The translations under genes and the position numbers were made by a program. A stretch of DNA of 64,000 nucleotides. Origin: Strigamia acuminata. Taxonomy: Eukaryota; Arthropoda; Chilopoda; Geophilomorpha; Linotaeniidae. The notes below the pieces were generated by a model. The model was not told the DNA's origin and made no database searches. It worked only from the letters and a program-made list of their open reading frames with translations. The stretch spans positions 17,105,060 to 17,169,059 of the forward strand of contig OX442314.1 in assembly GCA_949358305.1 (NCBI GenBank). Reading direction: 5' to 3'. Of this stretch, positions 1 through 13,361 are shown in pieces; positions within the stretch are counted from its first letter, which is position 1; each line of letters begins with the position of its first letter.

Positions 1-1794
1 GACCCAACCAACTGAGGTCCAGATGGACTAAGGTTTCGTTGCATAACAAGCCCGGCACGATTGTCGCAACGCCGAAGTCGGTGATTGAAAATTTGGGCAC
101 GCACACTTTGAGAATAATGCGGTTTGTCTAGGATTAAATTGGAGTATTCTCAAAAAGCAAATTTAATATGCTGGCGAAATACTTTGAACAAGCGAGATAA
201 ATGGATGAGAGGTTCATCTTGGCTGAACACCAAAGGTCGGCCTAATTTGAGCGTTCGCAGCGTTGGATGATGGCAAAGAATTACAAGCAAGGCAACAATA
301 CTAGTCATTTCCTGAAATCAAACAACGAAAACACTTGTTTAATCAAATGTTAGTTTGGGAACGTCCAAATTATTCACCATATCTGTGTTGGTCAGGTCTA
401 GTTTAGCCAACCTCTCATTTTGTTTTAATGCACTGACTAAGCACAATCCGCCAAATTCGGACATTTTATTACCTGATAAAATAACAGTCTTTAAAATCTG
501 ATGCTCCTTAAAGCGAAAAGCCAATAAAAAAACAAATATTAAATTGTGTCGAAGTAGATGATTACTTTAATAGCATCTGAAAAAATAGCAATTCCCCTGT
601 CGGTTAGGCAGTTGTTGGACATGTCGATTTTTACCAACTCGGATAATTTCAAAATCTGTTAAATAAAAGAAAAATTCATATTAATCATTTTGCCAATTTA
701 CACACTCAGCAAATGCGCGCACCCGCATAAGATGAGACAGATGCCACATTCCAAAATCGGTGATTTCGTTGTTGCTCAAATAGAGACGTGTCACTCGTAC
801 TCCGTATTTTATGCACAGCGCAAAAGCCAACATATCAGAATCAGATAGAGTCCCTTTATCTTCTCCACCTCTTCCACGTGCTTTAATTATACCGTTCCTA
901 TTTAAAATTGATTAGTCCCACTTACCGTATAAATTAGACATAGAATCTTACTCGGCTTCCGGGTCATTTAAGGCGTCTAATATAATGGGGTGAGGAGGTG
1001 TACGGGTAACCATACAAGCTTTCTCATAATATATTTTCCTTAATTCTGTAAACGGATAATTATTATTTTGAATAGCCTATATAAAATCAATAATTTAGAC
1101 CCTTACCTCGCCTTACTTCTGTTATTTCCTTTCGCACGTAGTTTTTTGTCATTAAATCTTTAAAAGTATTTTCCAACACAGCAAATGAACTTTTTGATGC
1201 GACTTTGGCCATCATTTCCGGAAGATATTTGGTCGTTTTTGCAGCTCTAAAGTACTCAGCTTCTTCCCACAACTGAGGCATTGCCAAAAGCAGTTTACAG
1301 AGTTTGTTCACCTGTTCTTCGTTTCCTTCAGTCCCGTTCAAAAAATTGGACAAAAATTCTCGAACTAATATTTCTCCCATTTCTTCAGTTGAACTGATCA
1401 GAATTTCACGAATCGACTCCTCAAAAAACACGGCTAATTTGGACACTTCGTCAAACGGTAATTCGTACTGACTGTCCGAATAGTCAGGTTCTATGACATT
1501 AATTATCATTTCGCCACTCTGTGAATCATCAACCGACTCGATCAAGGTGCCGGGCTTCAAAGAGGATTTAGTTATGATATGAGCCAAGGCTATGAGCGAT
1601 GCTTTGGAATGGGGGTTTGACAAACTTCGCGACGAATAGATTTTGCGAGGTGTAGGCACATCCTCGTCTCGTAATTTGATGGTCGATCTAGACGATCTAT
1701 TCGAGGGACCACCAACTATTTCATAAATTATTATTACGAGTATTGTAACATTACAGTAAAAAACATTCTTTTTTCGTTTTCGTATATTACGCAT
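1..1794 (-). CDS. Leucine-rich-repeat protein of RNI type, 3' end outside window
   Basis: Eight exons join in phase: 1755-1794 (ATG at 1794), 1117-1715, 952-1076, 723-897, 566-655, 363-506, 183-311 and 1-127, the last running off the left edge. About 476 residues are visible. The N-terminal 220 or so are helical and unfamiliar, starting with a basic run (MRNIRKRKK). The rest holds ribonuclease-inhibitor-type repeats of about 28 residues, for example LYLSNNEITDFGMWHL, KIDMSNNCLTDRGIAIF, TVILSGNKMSEFGG and HLDLSWLG. RNI-type repeats are protein-interaction scaffolds. I do not recognise the orthologue; LRR proteins such as PPP1R37, LRRC34 and DRC5 were considered and do not match the domain order. 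The start lies head to head with PPIH, 350 bases away. The repeat assignment is firm; the first intron (1716-1754, 39 bases) is unusually short and less certain. Confidence 0.7.
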
Positions 1795-2144
1795 GTTTTC
1801 GTTTCTTTAGCTCCTTTAGTTTCCAAAGATATAACCTTGCGTCATCATAGTGCTGCATTGACAAATCTAATAAAGTAACAGATTTAAAGTTATTAGAAAT
1901 TATAAATATAATCGATCGCTTTAACCTCGCTCACTTCGAATCCATTACGCTTACCGCCACTGAACGCCATCTCGTGGTAACTAAGGAGTGACTTTCCCTA
2001 CCTTTGTGGATACAAACAGAACAGATCCTGTTGAAGCCGGTGATATTCGTACTGTTAACGAACCAAGGCTGCTTGAATACGAACTTTGTGTGCTTGAATC
2101 GGTGATCAGATTATTTTTGCGCCGAAAAGAATAAAACAGACGAG
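1795..2144. promoter_or_regulatory. Divergent promoter region between the LRR gene and PPIH
   Basis: This 350-base stretch separates two head-to-head start codons and must hold both 5' UTRs and both promoters. No TATA box stands out. A minus-strand open frame at 1981-2187 crosses the PPIH start, but nothing supports it as coding. The bidirectional promoter is inferred from arrangement only. Confidence 0.4.
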
Positions 2145-3034
2145 ATGCCGTCGTGGAATCAAATCCAGAGTCAGCTTCGACATCCAAACAATCCAGTTGT
2201 CTTTTTTGACATCACAGTGGGGACCACAGTAAGTATTTTGATTAAGTTCAAAATAAAATGAAATGATTGTGAAAAAACAATTCCTTTTCTTTTAAAACAG
2301 GATATTGGAAGAATGATAATGGAATTATTTGCTGATGTTGTACCAAAAACTTGCGAAAACTTTAGGTAATTTACCATATTTACCGGACATTGAATTGATT
2401 GTTGATCAAGTGTGTTCATGTTTTCTCTTGCTTCTACAGACAGTTTTGCACTGGAACATACAAGAAGGATGCTATTCCTATTGGTTACAGAGGCGCTACA
2501 TTTCACAGAGTGATCAAAGATTTCATGATCCAAGGCGGAGACTTCGTTAATGTAATTGAATTTACTTAAATGAACTCGACACGCTTTTATTAAATAAATA
2601 TTTTAATTTCAGGGAGATGGAACTGGAGTAATGAGCATATTTAATGGAGGAACATTTTCAGATGAAAATTTTAAAATGAAACATGATTCGCCAGGTTTAT
2701 TATCCATGGTGATTAAGATTATTTAATTTTTTAAAACAAAATAATGTAAGCCATTTTTACTGTTTTTAGGCCAACAGCGGTAAAGATACGAATGGCTGCC
2801 AATTTTTCATCACGTGCGCTCGATGCGATTTTTTGGATGGAAAACACGTTGTATTTGGTAAGAAACTCGGGTCATAAAATATGTAACAATCAACAAGTAC
2901 AGATGAATGAAAATTTAATTACAGGACGATTAATAGACGGTTTACTTGTAATGAGGAAAATTGAGAATGTTCCAACTGGTCCGAATAACAAACCAAAAAT
3001 TCCAGTCATCATATCTCAATGTGGGGAAATGTAA
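2145..3034 (+). CDS. PPIH: PPIH, spliceosomal peptidyl-prolyl isomerase (cyclophilin H)
   Basis: Six exons (2145-2228, 2301-2365, 2440-2551, 2613-2708, 2770-2857, 2925-3034) join in phase to give 184 residues, close to the 177 of human PPIH. After an 18-residue variable start the protein follows the family closely: [31 protein letters not shown], the catalytic stretch [15 protein letters not shown] with its arginine, NGCQFFITC, and the PPIH-type C-terminus [28 protein letters not shown] isomerises prolyl bonds and binds PRPF4 in the U4/U6.U5 tri-snRNP in the nucleus. ATG at 2145 is the only start in the first exon in this frame. All introns are GT-AG and 61-74 bases long. An ATTAAA at 3061 is the likely poly(A) signal. 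ANKRD49 follows on the same strand about 100 bases downstream. Confidence 0.96.
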
Positions 3035-3060
3035 CCATAAACTTGTATATCATCTTTTCG

Positions 3061-3066
3061 ATTAAA
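3061..3066 (+). terminator. Candidate PPIH polyadenylation signal (ATTAAA)
   Basis: The variant hexamer ATTAAA lies 27 bases after the PPIH stop codon, before the next gene starts at 3136. No AATAAA was seen in this gap. Confidence 0.45.
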
Positions 3067-3135
3067 AAAATGCCACAAATTTATACTATTCGACTCCTGT
3101 CTGCGTATTAAAAAAATACAACAATTCGCCAACAG

Positions 3136-3855
3136 ATGGCGCATTCGCACATTGCTAGATGCGACACGCTCCCAATCGTTTCAGTTCAGATGGCTGTCTT
3201 AGCAGCGGCCGAAAAAGGCAATTTAAGCCTTTTAAAGGAGTTGCTAGATGAAAATCCAAATTTGATTAATGATGTCGATGAAGATGGTTACGGATGTTTA
3301 CACCGGGCTGCTTATAACGATCACGTACCTGTCATCGAGGTAAACGTCCATTTGGCCATGGCCGGACAATGACAATTTAACTAGAAATAAAACTAAGATT
3401 CGGGCTGTTTTGTTTTCATCCCTAACAACATAAAATATAAAAAAAAGCCTACACAATTTTATTATTTGTACTGATTTATGAGGGTTAAAGAAACTTAAAA
3501 CGATATTTTTTTTTTCTAGGAGTTAATTCAACAAGGTGCTGATGTAAATAAAAAAACTAATGATGGATGGACACCCTTACACTCTGCTGCACATTGGAAT
3601 TGTTTCCCCGCTGCCTCGATTTTATTGCATTCTGGAAGCGATCCAAATAGCATTACCACCGGAGGAAATACAATTTTACATGTGGCGTCACTCAACCGGT
3701 CATCACCAGAATCACTCGTCTTACTACTATGGTGGCCGTTTTCGAACGGTGACGTGAAAAATAAAAGCGGAGATACTCCATTGGACATAGCAAAGCGCAA
3801 TGCCAAATATCATGGCTTATTTGAAGCCAAACAGGAGTCGATCAATGTGATTTAA
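3136..3855 (+). CDS. ANKRD49: ANKRD49, ankyrin repeat domain protein 49
   Basis: Two exons (3136-3339 and 3520-3855) join in phase 0 to give 179 residues. Ankyrin repeats run almost the whole length: AAEKGNLSLLKELLDENPN, DEDGYGCLHRAAYNDHVPVI, ELIQQGADVNKKTNDGWTPLH, a fourth repeat with GGNTILHVASLNRSSPES, and SGDTPLDIAKRNAKYHGLFE at the C-terminus. Order and spacing match human ANKRD49 as remembered (HRAAYSGH, ELIAQGADV, DGWTPLHSACKWN, FDIARR...YHYLFE). The human protein is nuclear and linked to male germ-cell development; the biochemical role is unclear. The start could instead be the second in-frame ATG at 3190, which the homologous part favours. AATAAA lies six bases after the stop. The gene converges on WDR33. 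Confidence 0.93.
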
Positions 3856-3856
3856 T
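3851..3856 (-). terminator. Candidate WDR33 polyadenylation signal (ATTAAA) inside the ANKRD49 end
   Basis: Read on the minus strand, ATTAAA lies 89 bases after the WDR33 stop and overlaps the ANKRD49 stop codon. No minus-strand AATAAA lies between the two stops. Confidence 0.35.
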
Positions 3857-3860
3857 TTCC

Positions 3861-3866
3861 AATAAA
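3861..3866 (+). terminator. ANKRD49 polyadenylation signal (AATAAA)
   Basis: AATAAA starts six bases after the ANKRD49 stop codon. It is followed by a T-rich stretch and then by a C-rich run on this strand. The 3' UTR would be very short. Confidence 0.6.
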
Positions 3867-3909
3867 AGATAAACCAGTATCGTTTCTTTCTTTTTTCTTG
3901 TTTTAAACG

Positions 3910-3935
3910 TCCCCCAACCCCCACCCCCCCCCCCT
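3910..3935 (-). repeat. G-rich tract (C-rich on + strand) just past the WDR33 stop
   Basis: The plus strand carries runs of 5, 5 and 12 C separated by single or double A. On the minus strand this is a G tract able in principle to form a G-quadruplex, 10-35 bases after the WDR33 stop codon and between two convergent genes. It may act as a transcription pause or be a plain homopolymer expansion. Confidence 0.7.
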
Positions 3936-3944
3936 ACTTCGACC

Positions 3945-7519
<3,575 letters not shown>

Positions 7520-7842
7520 TTGAATTGTTGAGTTAGTTTAAAACTATAAACGAATTAATAATTGTAAAATCTCTCGATTTTAATTAAATCATTAATCTAT
7601 CCGTAACGAAGATTAAAATGAAATTCGGGCTTTAGCCACACCGCGTAACTACAAGCTCTTGTCTGCCGCCATAATAGAATGGCATAAAAAGATAACGGCC
7701 AATCACGAAGCAAAAAGAAATGTTTTCCGTACAATCGTATAAATGTAATGTTAATCTTTTTCCAGATGATTTGTAAATCTTTTTTTTTCTGGTTAGATCG
7801 AGGGGGGCGACATTCGACCGAATCTCTGACAATGGCTTCCGA

Positions 7843-7932
7843 ATCCCGCCCGAATCTTTCCGAATCCCACCCGAATCTTTCCGAATCCCACCCGAATCTT
7901 TCCGAATCCCACCGAATCTTCGAATCTCGAAT
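7843..7932. repeat. GAATC minisatellite, block 1 (21-base unit)
   Basis: A 21-base unit, CGAATCCCACCCGAATCTTTC less its final base, repeats about three times and then decays into shorter CGAATCT units. The unit is itself two related 10-11-base halves (GAATCCCACC and GAATCTTTCC). The preceding string GAATCTCTGACA also occurs at the far end of block 2. Confidence 0.9.
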
Positions 7933-8283
7933 CTTTAAGTTGTATACAAATCGAGAAAAATAAAAACAAAATTTATGATTAAAAAATGTAATAATATTTT
8001 TACAAGAAACTTCCTTGAAATTGTCCTTGAAATTGTCCGTAAAATCATCATCGGAAGAAATTATACCTGCGCACCTCGCTGCGCGGTATCTGCGCATGCG
8101 CATTTACGATTTAGCGCGAACTTCAAATTAATCCCGGAATCGAGCCCGGAATTCATCATTGTTCGCAATTGTGATTGCATTTGATTGCGTGCTATTTTAC
8201 CTCGTATTTTACCACATTTCACTAAGAGTTAAAATTAAAATTAAAAAACATTCCCACTTCACTAAATTTATTTGAAAAAAATC

Positions 8284-8525
8284 ATATGAATCTTTCTGAA
8301 TCCCATCCGAATCCCGCCGAATCCCACCGAATCCCGCCGAATCCCACCGAATCCCATCCGAATCTCCCCGAATCTCATTCGAATCCCCCCCGAATCCCCC
8401 GAATCTATCCGAATCCCCCCGAATCCCAGCCGAATCCCCCGAATCTTTCCGAATCTTTCCGAATCTTTCCGAATCTTTCCGAATCCCATCCGAATCTTTC
8501 GAATCCCAAAGAAGATTCGAATCTC
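8284..8525. repeat. GAATC minisatellite, block 2 (10-11-base units)
   Basis: About 23 tandem units of the form GAATCCCNCC or GAATCTTTCC run for 240 bases, with a homogeneous stretch of four GAATCTTTCC copies near the right end. It shares its building blocks with block 1, 350 bases to the left, and ends in the same GAATCTCTGACA string. Confidence 0.9.
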
Positions 8526-8666
8526 TGACAAGCAGATTCTGATTGTCGCACCCCTCGGGTTAGATAATAATAAATTTTGATAAACCTTACGAAAGTCAAC
8601 TAGATTTTGAATTTGAAGATTATTTTCTGCTGCACTACAATTCGACTGCTTTCTTGAAAGCAGACG

Positions 8667-9945
8667 ATGGGCGATTCTCATACGGAACAAGGAATTTTAA
8701 ACCCAACATTTGCAACAGAATTTCTGGAAGAATGGTTTATTTCATTGGCTGCTTCGAATGCTGCAACTATCAATTTAGCCGAGGAAAATGCACAACTGGT
8801 AATTTAATCTTTAAAAATTATCCAAAAAAAAAATACTAACGAACATTTGTTGTTGTGCCGCAGATTAAGTTCAAAAGCAGAAAGTTTGTCGAAATGATAT
8901 TTCTCATATGTGAAAAGCTAAAACAGCCGATCGAAGTCAAATATTTAGCTTTAGAAATATTTTCCAGGCAAGTTGTAGTATTTGAATACGGTATTTTTGT
9001 TCTTAAAAATACAAATTTTTGTTTCGACGTCAGATTTATGTTGAAACACCTGAAAGAACTTCATTCTCACGCCGTAACCGTGCAAAAAGATAATTCCAAA
9101 CGTTTTACTGAATGGAATCGAATTATGTTTCGAATCGAAAAGCAGGTGTTTCTTCGAGCAGCTTCTTGCGTTCAGATAGCCAGCAAATTGGTATCTCACT
9201 ACAAAGTGAGTATCACATTCGCAGCAATAATAATTATTTTTGTTACATCAGAATTTTAATTGTGATTTATTTGTTAAGATTATAACTTCGGCTAAATTAT
9301 GCTGTCTGATAAAGGAGGCTGGTTACAGTTTTAATTCCAACAGTATTTTGAACTCTGAATTGCGAATTCTCAAAGCTCTCAATTATCAAGTGAACATTCC
9401 TTCAGCGATTGCATTCTTGGATTTCTTTTTGCAAGTTTTAAGTATTACTTTTTTTTATTTACTGTAATCGATAACGCACAAAACAATGCGTCTTTCCAGT
9501 ACACAACGAACCAATGATAAATGCAGATATTTTGAGAACCGTTTCGTTGAAAGTGATGGACATCATCTGTCTGCAACAGAAGGAAGCGTATTTATACTTG
9601 TACCTCAGCGTTACAAAAGTCCCAAATCCAAACAAGTAACTTTTAAATACGTTACCATAATTAATATATTTAATTTGAGGCGTACATTATTCCTTTACTT
9701 CAATAGGGCGCAATTTGCTATAGTAGAAAACGACTTGATGTACTTTGCCGTTACTATTATTTCGTGCGCTGCATTTCTGATAAACGAAGAAGATAGTGGA
9801 AAAGTAATTGTTTCGGTGTTGTCGCACAAATAGCATTTATTTCTTTTATTTTCAGATTAGACAGCATTTGCACATCATAACGGCAATTCCGCAGAAGGAT
9901 ATAACCGATTTCACCAGAATTCTAATTCCGTTTATTATAAATTAA
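8667..9945 (+). CDS. CNTD1: CNTD1-like cyclin N-terminal domain protein (meiotic crossover regulator)
   Basis: Seven exons (8667-8798, 8864-8967, 9034-9205, 9279-9441, 9500-9635, 9707-9803, 9856-9945) join in phase to give 297 residues. The order of conserved blocks matches vertebrate CNTD1: VEMIFLICEKL, VKYLALEIFSRFMLKHLKEL, KQVFLRAASCVQIASKLVSHYKIIT, LNSELRILKALNYQVNIPSAIAF, VENDLMYFAVTIISCAAFLIN and ITDFTRILI. CNTD1 is a divergent cyclin needed in mouse and worm (COSA-1) for maturation of crossover-designated recombination sites in meiotic nuclei. The second intron has a GC-AG border (8968-9033, starting GCAAGT), required to keep frame. The exon 4/5 junction (GT after 9441) was chosen for the same reason. 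It converges on Marf, whose stop lies 67 bases away. Confidence 0.9.
9931..9936 (-). terminator. Marf polyadenylation signal (AATAAA) inside the last CNTD1 exon
   Basis: The plus-strand TTTATT, reading AATAAA on the minus strand, lies 77 bases beyond the Marf stop and within the final codons of CNTD1. If used, the two mature mRNAs overlap. Confidence 0.5.
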
Positions 9946-9964
9946 CAATTACAATTCAAAGTTA

Positions 9965-9970
9965 ATTAAA
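9965..9970 (+). terminator. Candidate CNTD1 polyadenylation signal (ATTAAA)
   Basis: ATTAAA begins 20 bases after the CNTD1 stop codon, and cleavage shortly downstream would reach the Marf coding end. It is the only hexamer-like signal seen before the Marf stop. Confidence 0.4.
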
Positions 9971-10012
9971 AGTTGATAAACGTTCTGTTCTATATTACAA
10001 CCTACAAATACA

Positions 10013-13000
10013 TTAATCCTTATGTAAAAGGTAGTGGCGTGCAAACGTGTCCAATTCGCTTATCACGTATCCAGCTTTGTTCCTAGAAAAATACGTTGTT
10101 GTTTTCAATGTTAAAAAATTATTCTTCAACTTTGCAATAAAATAAAATTAAAAGTACCTCAGCTTCTTTGCAAAATTCGCCCGTTCCTCTAATTTACAAA
10201 CTTCCTTCTCCAATTGACTTATTTCTACAGCCATTTCCTGTTTCGCTTCATCCACCAGATGACACAGGCGTGCAAATGTACTTGACAGCTCCCTAAACAA
10301 GTTTGTCATCATCATTAACAAGCATTATTGGTCATTTTAGGCCGTTACGCACTGTTGCACTTGGTGGCTACAATTAGCGCTGGTTAAGTCGACAATAAGT
10401 CGCAATTTCCTAGTTGCATGCTGCACGTACTGGCGTTTAAACGCGCGCTCTTTAGCTTTGTTGGTCCAAGTTAATCGCTCATACACGTAAAGAACTCCGT
10501 AAATGCTTCCAGTCAAAATAAGCACACGCCATCCAATTGCCCTCATTAGCTGAAATAACAAACCATTAGTTGATGCGGCGATATCTTCAAAACATGTACT
10601 AACTACTCCTCCGAGTACGATGATTCCCACGGCGCCTTGCGAACTCACGGATGCAATTGCAAATCTGGACAGCCAAGAGAGTTCCTCGTTTGAAACCAAA
10701 CTACGTTCTGCGGGCAGTGGTGTTAATGGAGTCGCGGGTAGTGGACGCGGGACCTAAGAACAGAAATTAATTTTAATGTAAGAAATTAAAGAAGAAAAAA
10801 AAGCACACACCGATTCTGGATAACCCAAAATCGAAAGTTTTCCTCCATGATGTCCCATAAAGCGATTAATAAGGCACGTGATGCCCAAAGAGAATCGAAA
10901 CTCGATATCTTCTTGGAAATCAGAGCACAAATTATCACAATTGAGTCGATATAGCACCTCGAAGTCGCGGCGTGGTAAGACGTTCAGTGTTTGATGCTTT
11001 CGCTCGACCGGCAGAAGGGCAGACATTCGTTCTTTGAAAAAGAAAGAATCATTCAAGTGACCGCATTATATAATTTCAAAAATCTCGAAAATAACCTGTC
11101 ATGTCCTTCTGCGTACTCTCCATTGAAAGTGAGAGTGCAGTAGACAAGCGACTACGCAAGTTGCTTCCTAAACCCAACTCAACATGAGCATTCAACTCTT
11201 TTTTGTAAACATTTAAAACCAAGAGATCAGGATGAAACGAATTGGAGAATTCGTCGACCAAAACAGACAAACGACGAATTTCTTCGTTCAATGCATTAGC
11301 CACTTTCTGTTCAACTTCCTCCACCATTTGATTGATTTTATCTTTAACTTCGTGCGTGAGTAAGGCGAGCTGCTTTTCGGTGAAATCAAGTTGGTCCGAC
11401 ATTTCTTTGTGGCCGATTTCTTTTTCTTCTCTGCGAAAAAGAAAAAAAAAATTAACAATTTTCTACGTGTCGACTGTCGAGTTTCATTTCGCATTACCTC
11501 GATCTCCATGCTTGTTCAAACACATGGTCCATTATAATCTGTAAATCACTGCAGATATTTTTCCCTCGTTGGACATGCTGCTCAAACTTTGTTTCAACCG
11601 CAGACTTCGAAATGCATTCCTCAAATTTTCTTTCGAAGTTTTCGAATTCAAAATACCTCACTTGAAAGCCATCTGCCAGCGCCCCAGCTAAGTCAACATT
11701 TGAATAACGTCACAATCCATTTCAAATTACATTTCGAACGACTGCTATTTACATGCTAAAGGCTGCCCTTTTTGATGTTGAAGTCTCGCTTGCAGAGCCT
11801 CCTTAGCCGACACAAAAAACACCCGATCTTCAGCTTGCTGCCTCGTTACCACGTTCAACTCGTCCACAAGAAAGCTTATATTTCTATCCAAATGTTGCTT
11901 GTGAACCTAAATAAAAACAGAAATTAGTAATTTTGCTTTTATTTTCCTAACTGATGCATTTTGATTACGATTCCCCATTTGCAGCTCAAAATATAAATTA
12001 GAAATTAGAAATACTCACGGCCATTTGGCAATCCTACGAAGCAATAAAAAAAGGAAAAAACAATAAATTTTTCTAACTTGGAACAAGAATGTTTCCTACT
12101 ACCTTAACCATTTAGCCTCAAATACAATGCATTTAGATTATTTGCTACGTATTTTTAAGCAATTAAGCTGCAAAATGAGAATACAAATCTAAAAAATCAT
12201 TATATTACCATCTCCAAGAAGTCTGGCTCCGATGCAGATGCGTCCCAACGATTATTTAAAATGAAAATATTTGGCTTAGACAACCTTGCACTGACTTTGT
12301 GAAAAAAATTCTTTTCCTAAACAAAAAATCTATTTTTAAAAAAATTGAAATATCAAATTTACTGCGAAACGTAACTGTAACCATCAGTGTGGATTCGGCA
12401 TTAGCTACCAATACAAAAACATCTGCATCGAGGCAATGTTTGTCAATCCATTCGTCCAAATTCGGAGAAACATCGATACCAGGACTAAAAAAAAGAAATA
12501 CAAATTTTTATATTTTAAATCTTTTTAACTTGATAAAATTTACCTGTCCACTAAAACCACATCGTCTCTGAGTAGTGTGCATTTGTCTTTTGGCCAAAAT
12601 ATGCGTACAAGAGCACTTTCTCCAAGTTTCTCAGAACACAACGCGTGTCCTAACTGGCCCACCGACTAAATTAATAAAAAATGCAGCTTTAATTATTAAA
12701 AATAAATTAAAAATAATATTTTAGGCGTACCTTCACGTTCTTCTTTTCCTTCGAATCTTCCGTAATAAGAAATGCTTCATCGCTGTCAGTTCCTTCAACC
12801 TGCAGAAAGCAATTGGTCGTGTGGCCAATTCCACTAGGCAATATCTTATCCTGCAGCATTGCATTAATCACCGTGCTTTTTCCATTGCTTGTTCTAAACA
12901 TCCAATTTAACATCCCCAATGTATTTATATGTTAAATTAAATTAAAACCAAATAAAATTGACCTGCCAAAAAATGCGACTTTCATGTGATCTCGACTGAG

Positions 13001-13361
13001 AACTTCACGAATGCCTGCGATTTTGCTCTTAAACGTGACCGCGTCTTGAACTTGTTCACCAGTAACTAGTGACGAATCTCGAGGTAATCCTTTGAAACAA
13101 ATATTAAATATTAATTAACGAATCAGTATTAAAATGAGCTTTTCGATTACCCTTTAAAAAATCTCTGCTTTCCATAACGTACGCGTCGATTTCCGTAAAA
13201 ATGTCATTAATTTTCTTCTTGGCGAGTACGAAAATTTTGAGAGGAGAAGCAGCTGGAGAATCTCTATGCCTAGAGTCTCCATTTGTACCAACTTTTCCTG
13301 GCAAAGAAACAGGTCCACCAGCGTCTACCATGGAAATTGAACGATTGAGGAAACCAGACAT
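10013..13361 (-). CDS. Marf: Mitofusin (Marf/Mfn), mitochondrial outer-membrane fusion GTPase, with apparent 1-base frameshift near the C-terminus
   Basis: Fifteen exons: 13151-13361, 12963-13089, 12731-12893, 12544-12665, 12376-12484, 12209-12316, 12019-12033 (15 bases), 11753-11906, 11498-11687, 11096-11430, 10811-11031, 10604-10753, 10353-10549, 10159-10292 and 10013-10082. Mitofusins tether and fuse mitochondrial outer membranes. The GTPase carries GRTSNGKST (G1), DSPGID (G3) and LNNRWD (G4). [13 protein letters not shown], the two-pass membrane segment around GIIVLGGV...[15 protein letters not shown], and NCSHQVQQ follow. In exon 10159-10292 the frame starts as [18 protein letters not shown], but after EISQLEKEV it meets TAG. 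The frame one base over resumes with [12 protein letters not shown] and the normal end [18 protein letters not shown]. One base is therefore missing relative to the family, through a real lesion or a sequence error. ATG at 13361 follows a probable 5' UTR splice acceptor. Confidence 0.92.

Larger units (their letters stand above)
7520..8666. promoter_or_regulatory. Divergent intergenic region between WDR33 and CNTD1, with minisatellites
   Basis: This 1.15 kb spacer separates head-to-head start codons of WDR33 and CNTD1. It must contain both promoters but is interrupted by two GAATC-based minisatellite blocks, listed separately. Between and around them the sequence is AT-rich with no recognisable gene. 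The open frames across the blocks arise from the repeats. Confidence 0.5.

Noticed and set aside
1981-2187. 68-codon minus-strand open frame across the PPIH start
   Set aside because: It overlaps PPIH exon 1 in antisense, is Ser/Thr-rich without family resemblance, and has no fitting splice partner in the LRR gene, which has its own start at 1794.
7843-8525. CRISPR-like repeat array
   Set aside because: Units are 10-21 bases, directly tandem, without unique spacers, and the genome is eukaryotic.
8286-8690. Open frames through the GAATC minisatellite on both strands
   Set aside because: They arise because the repeat unit contains no stop codon; the peptides are pure repeat.
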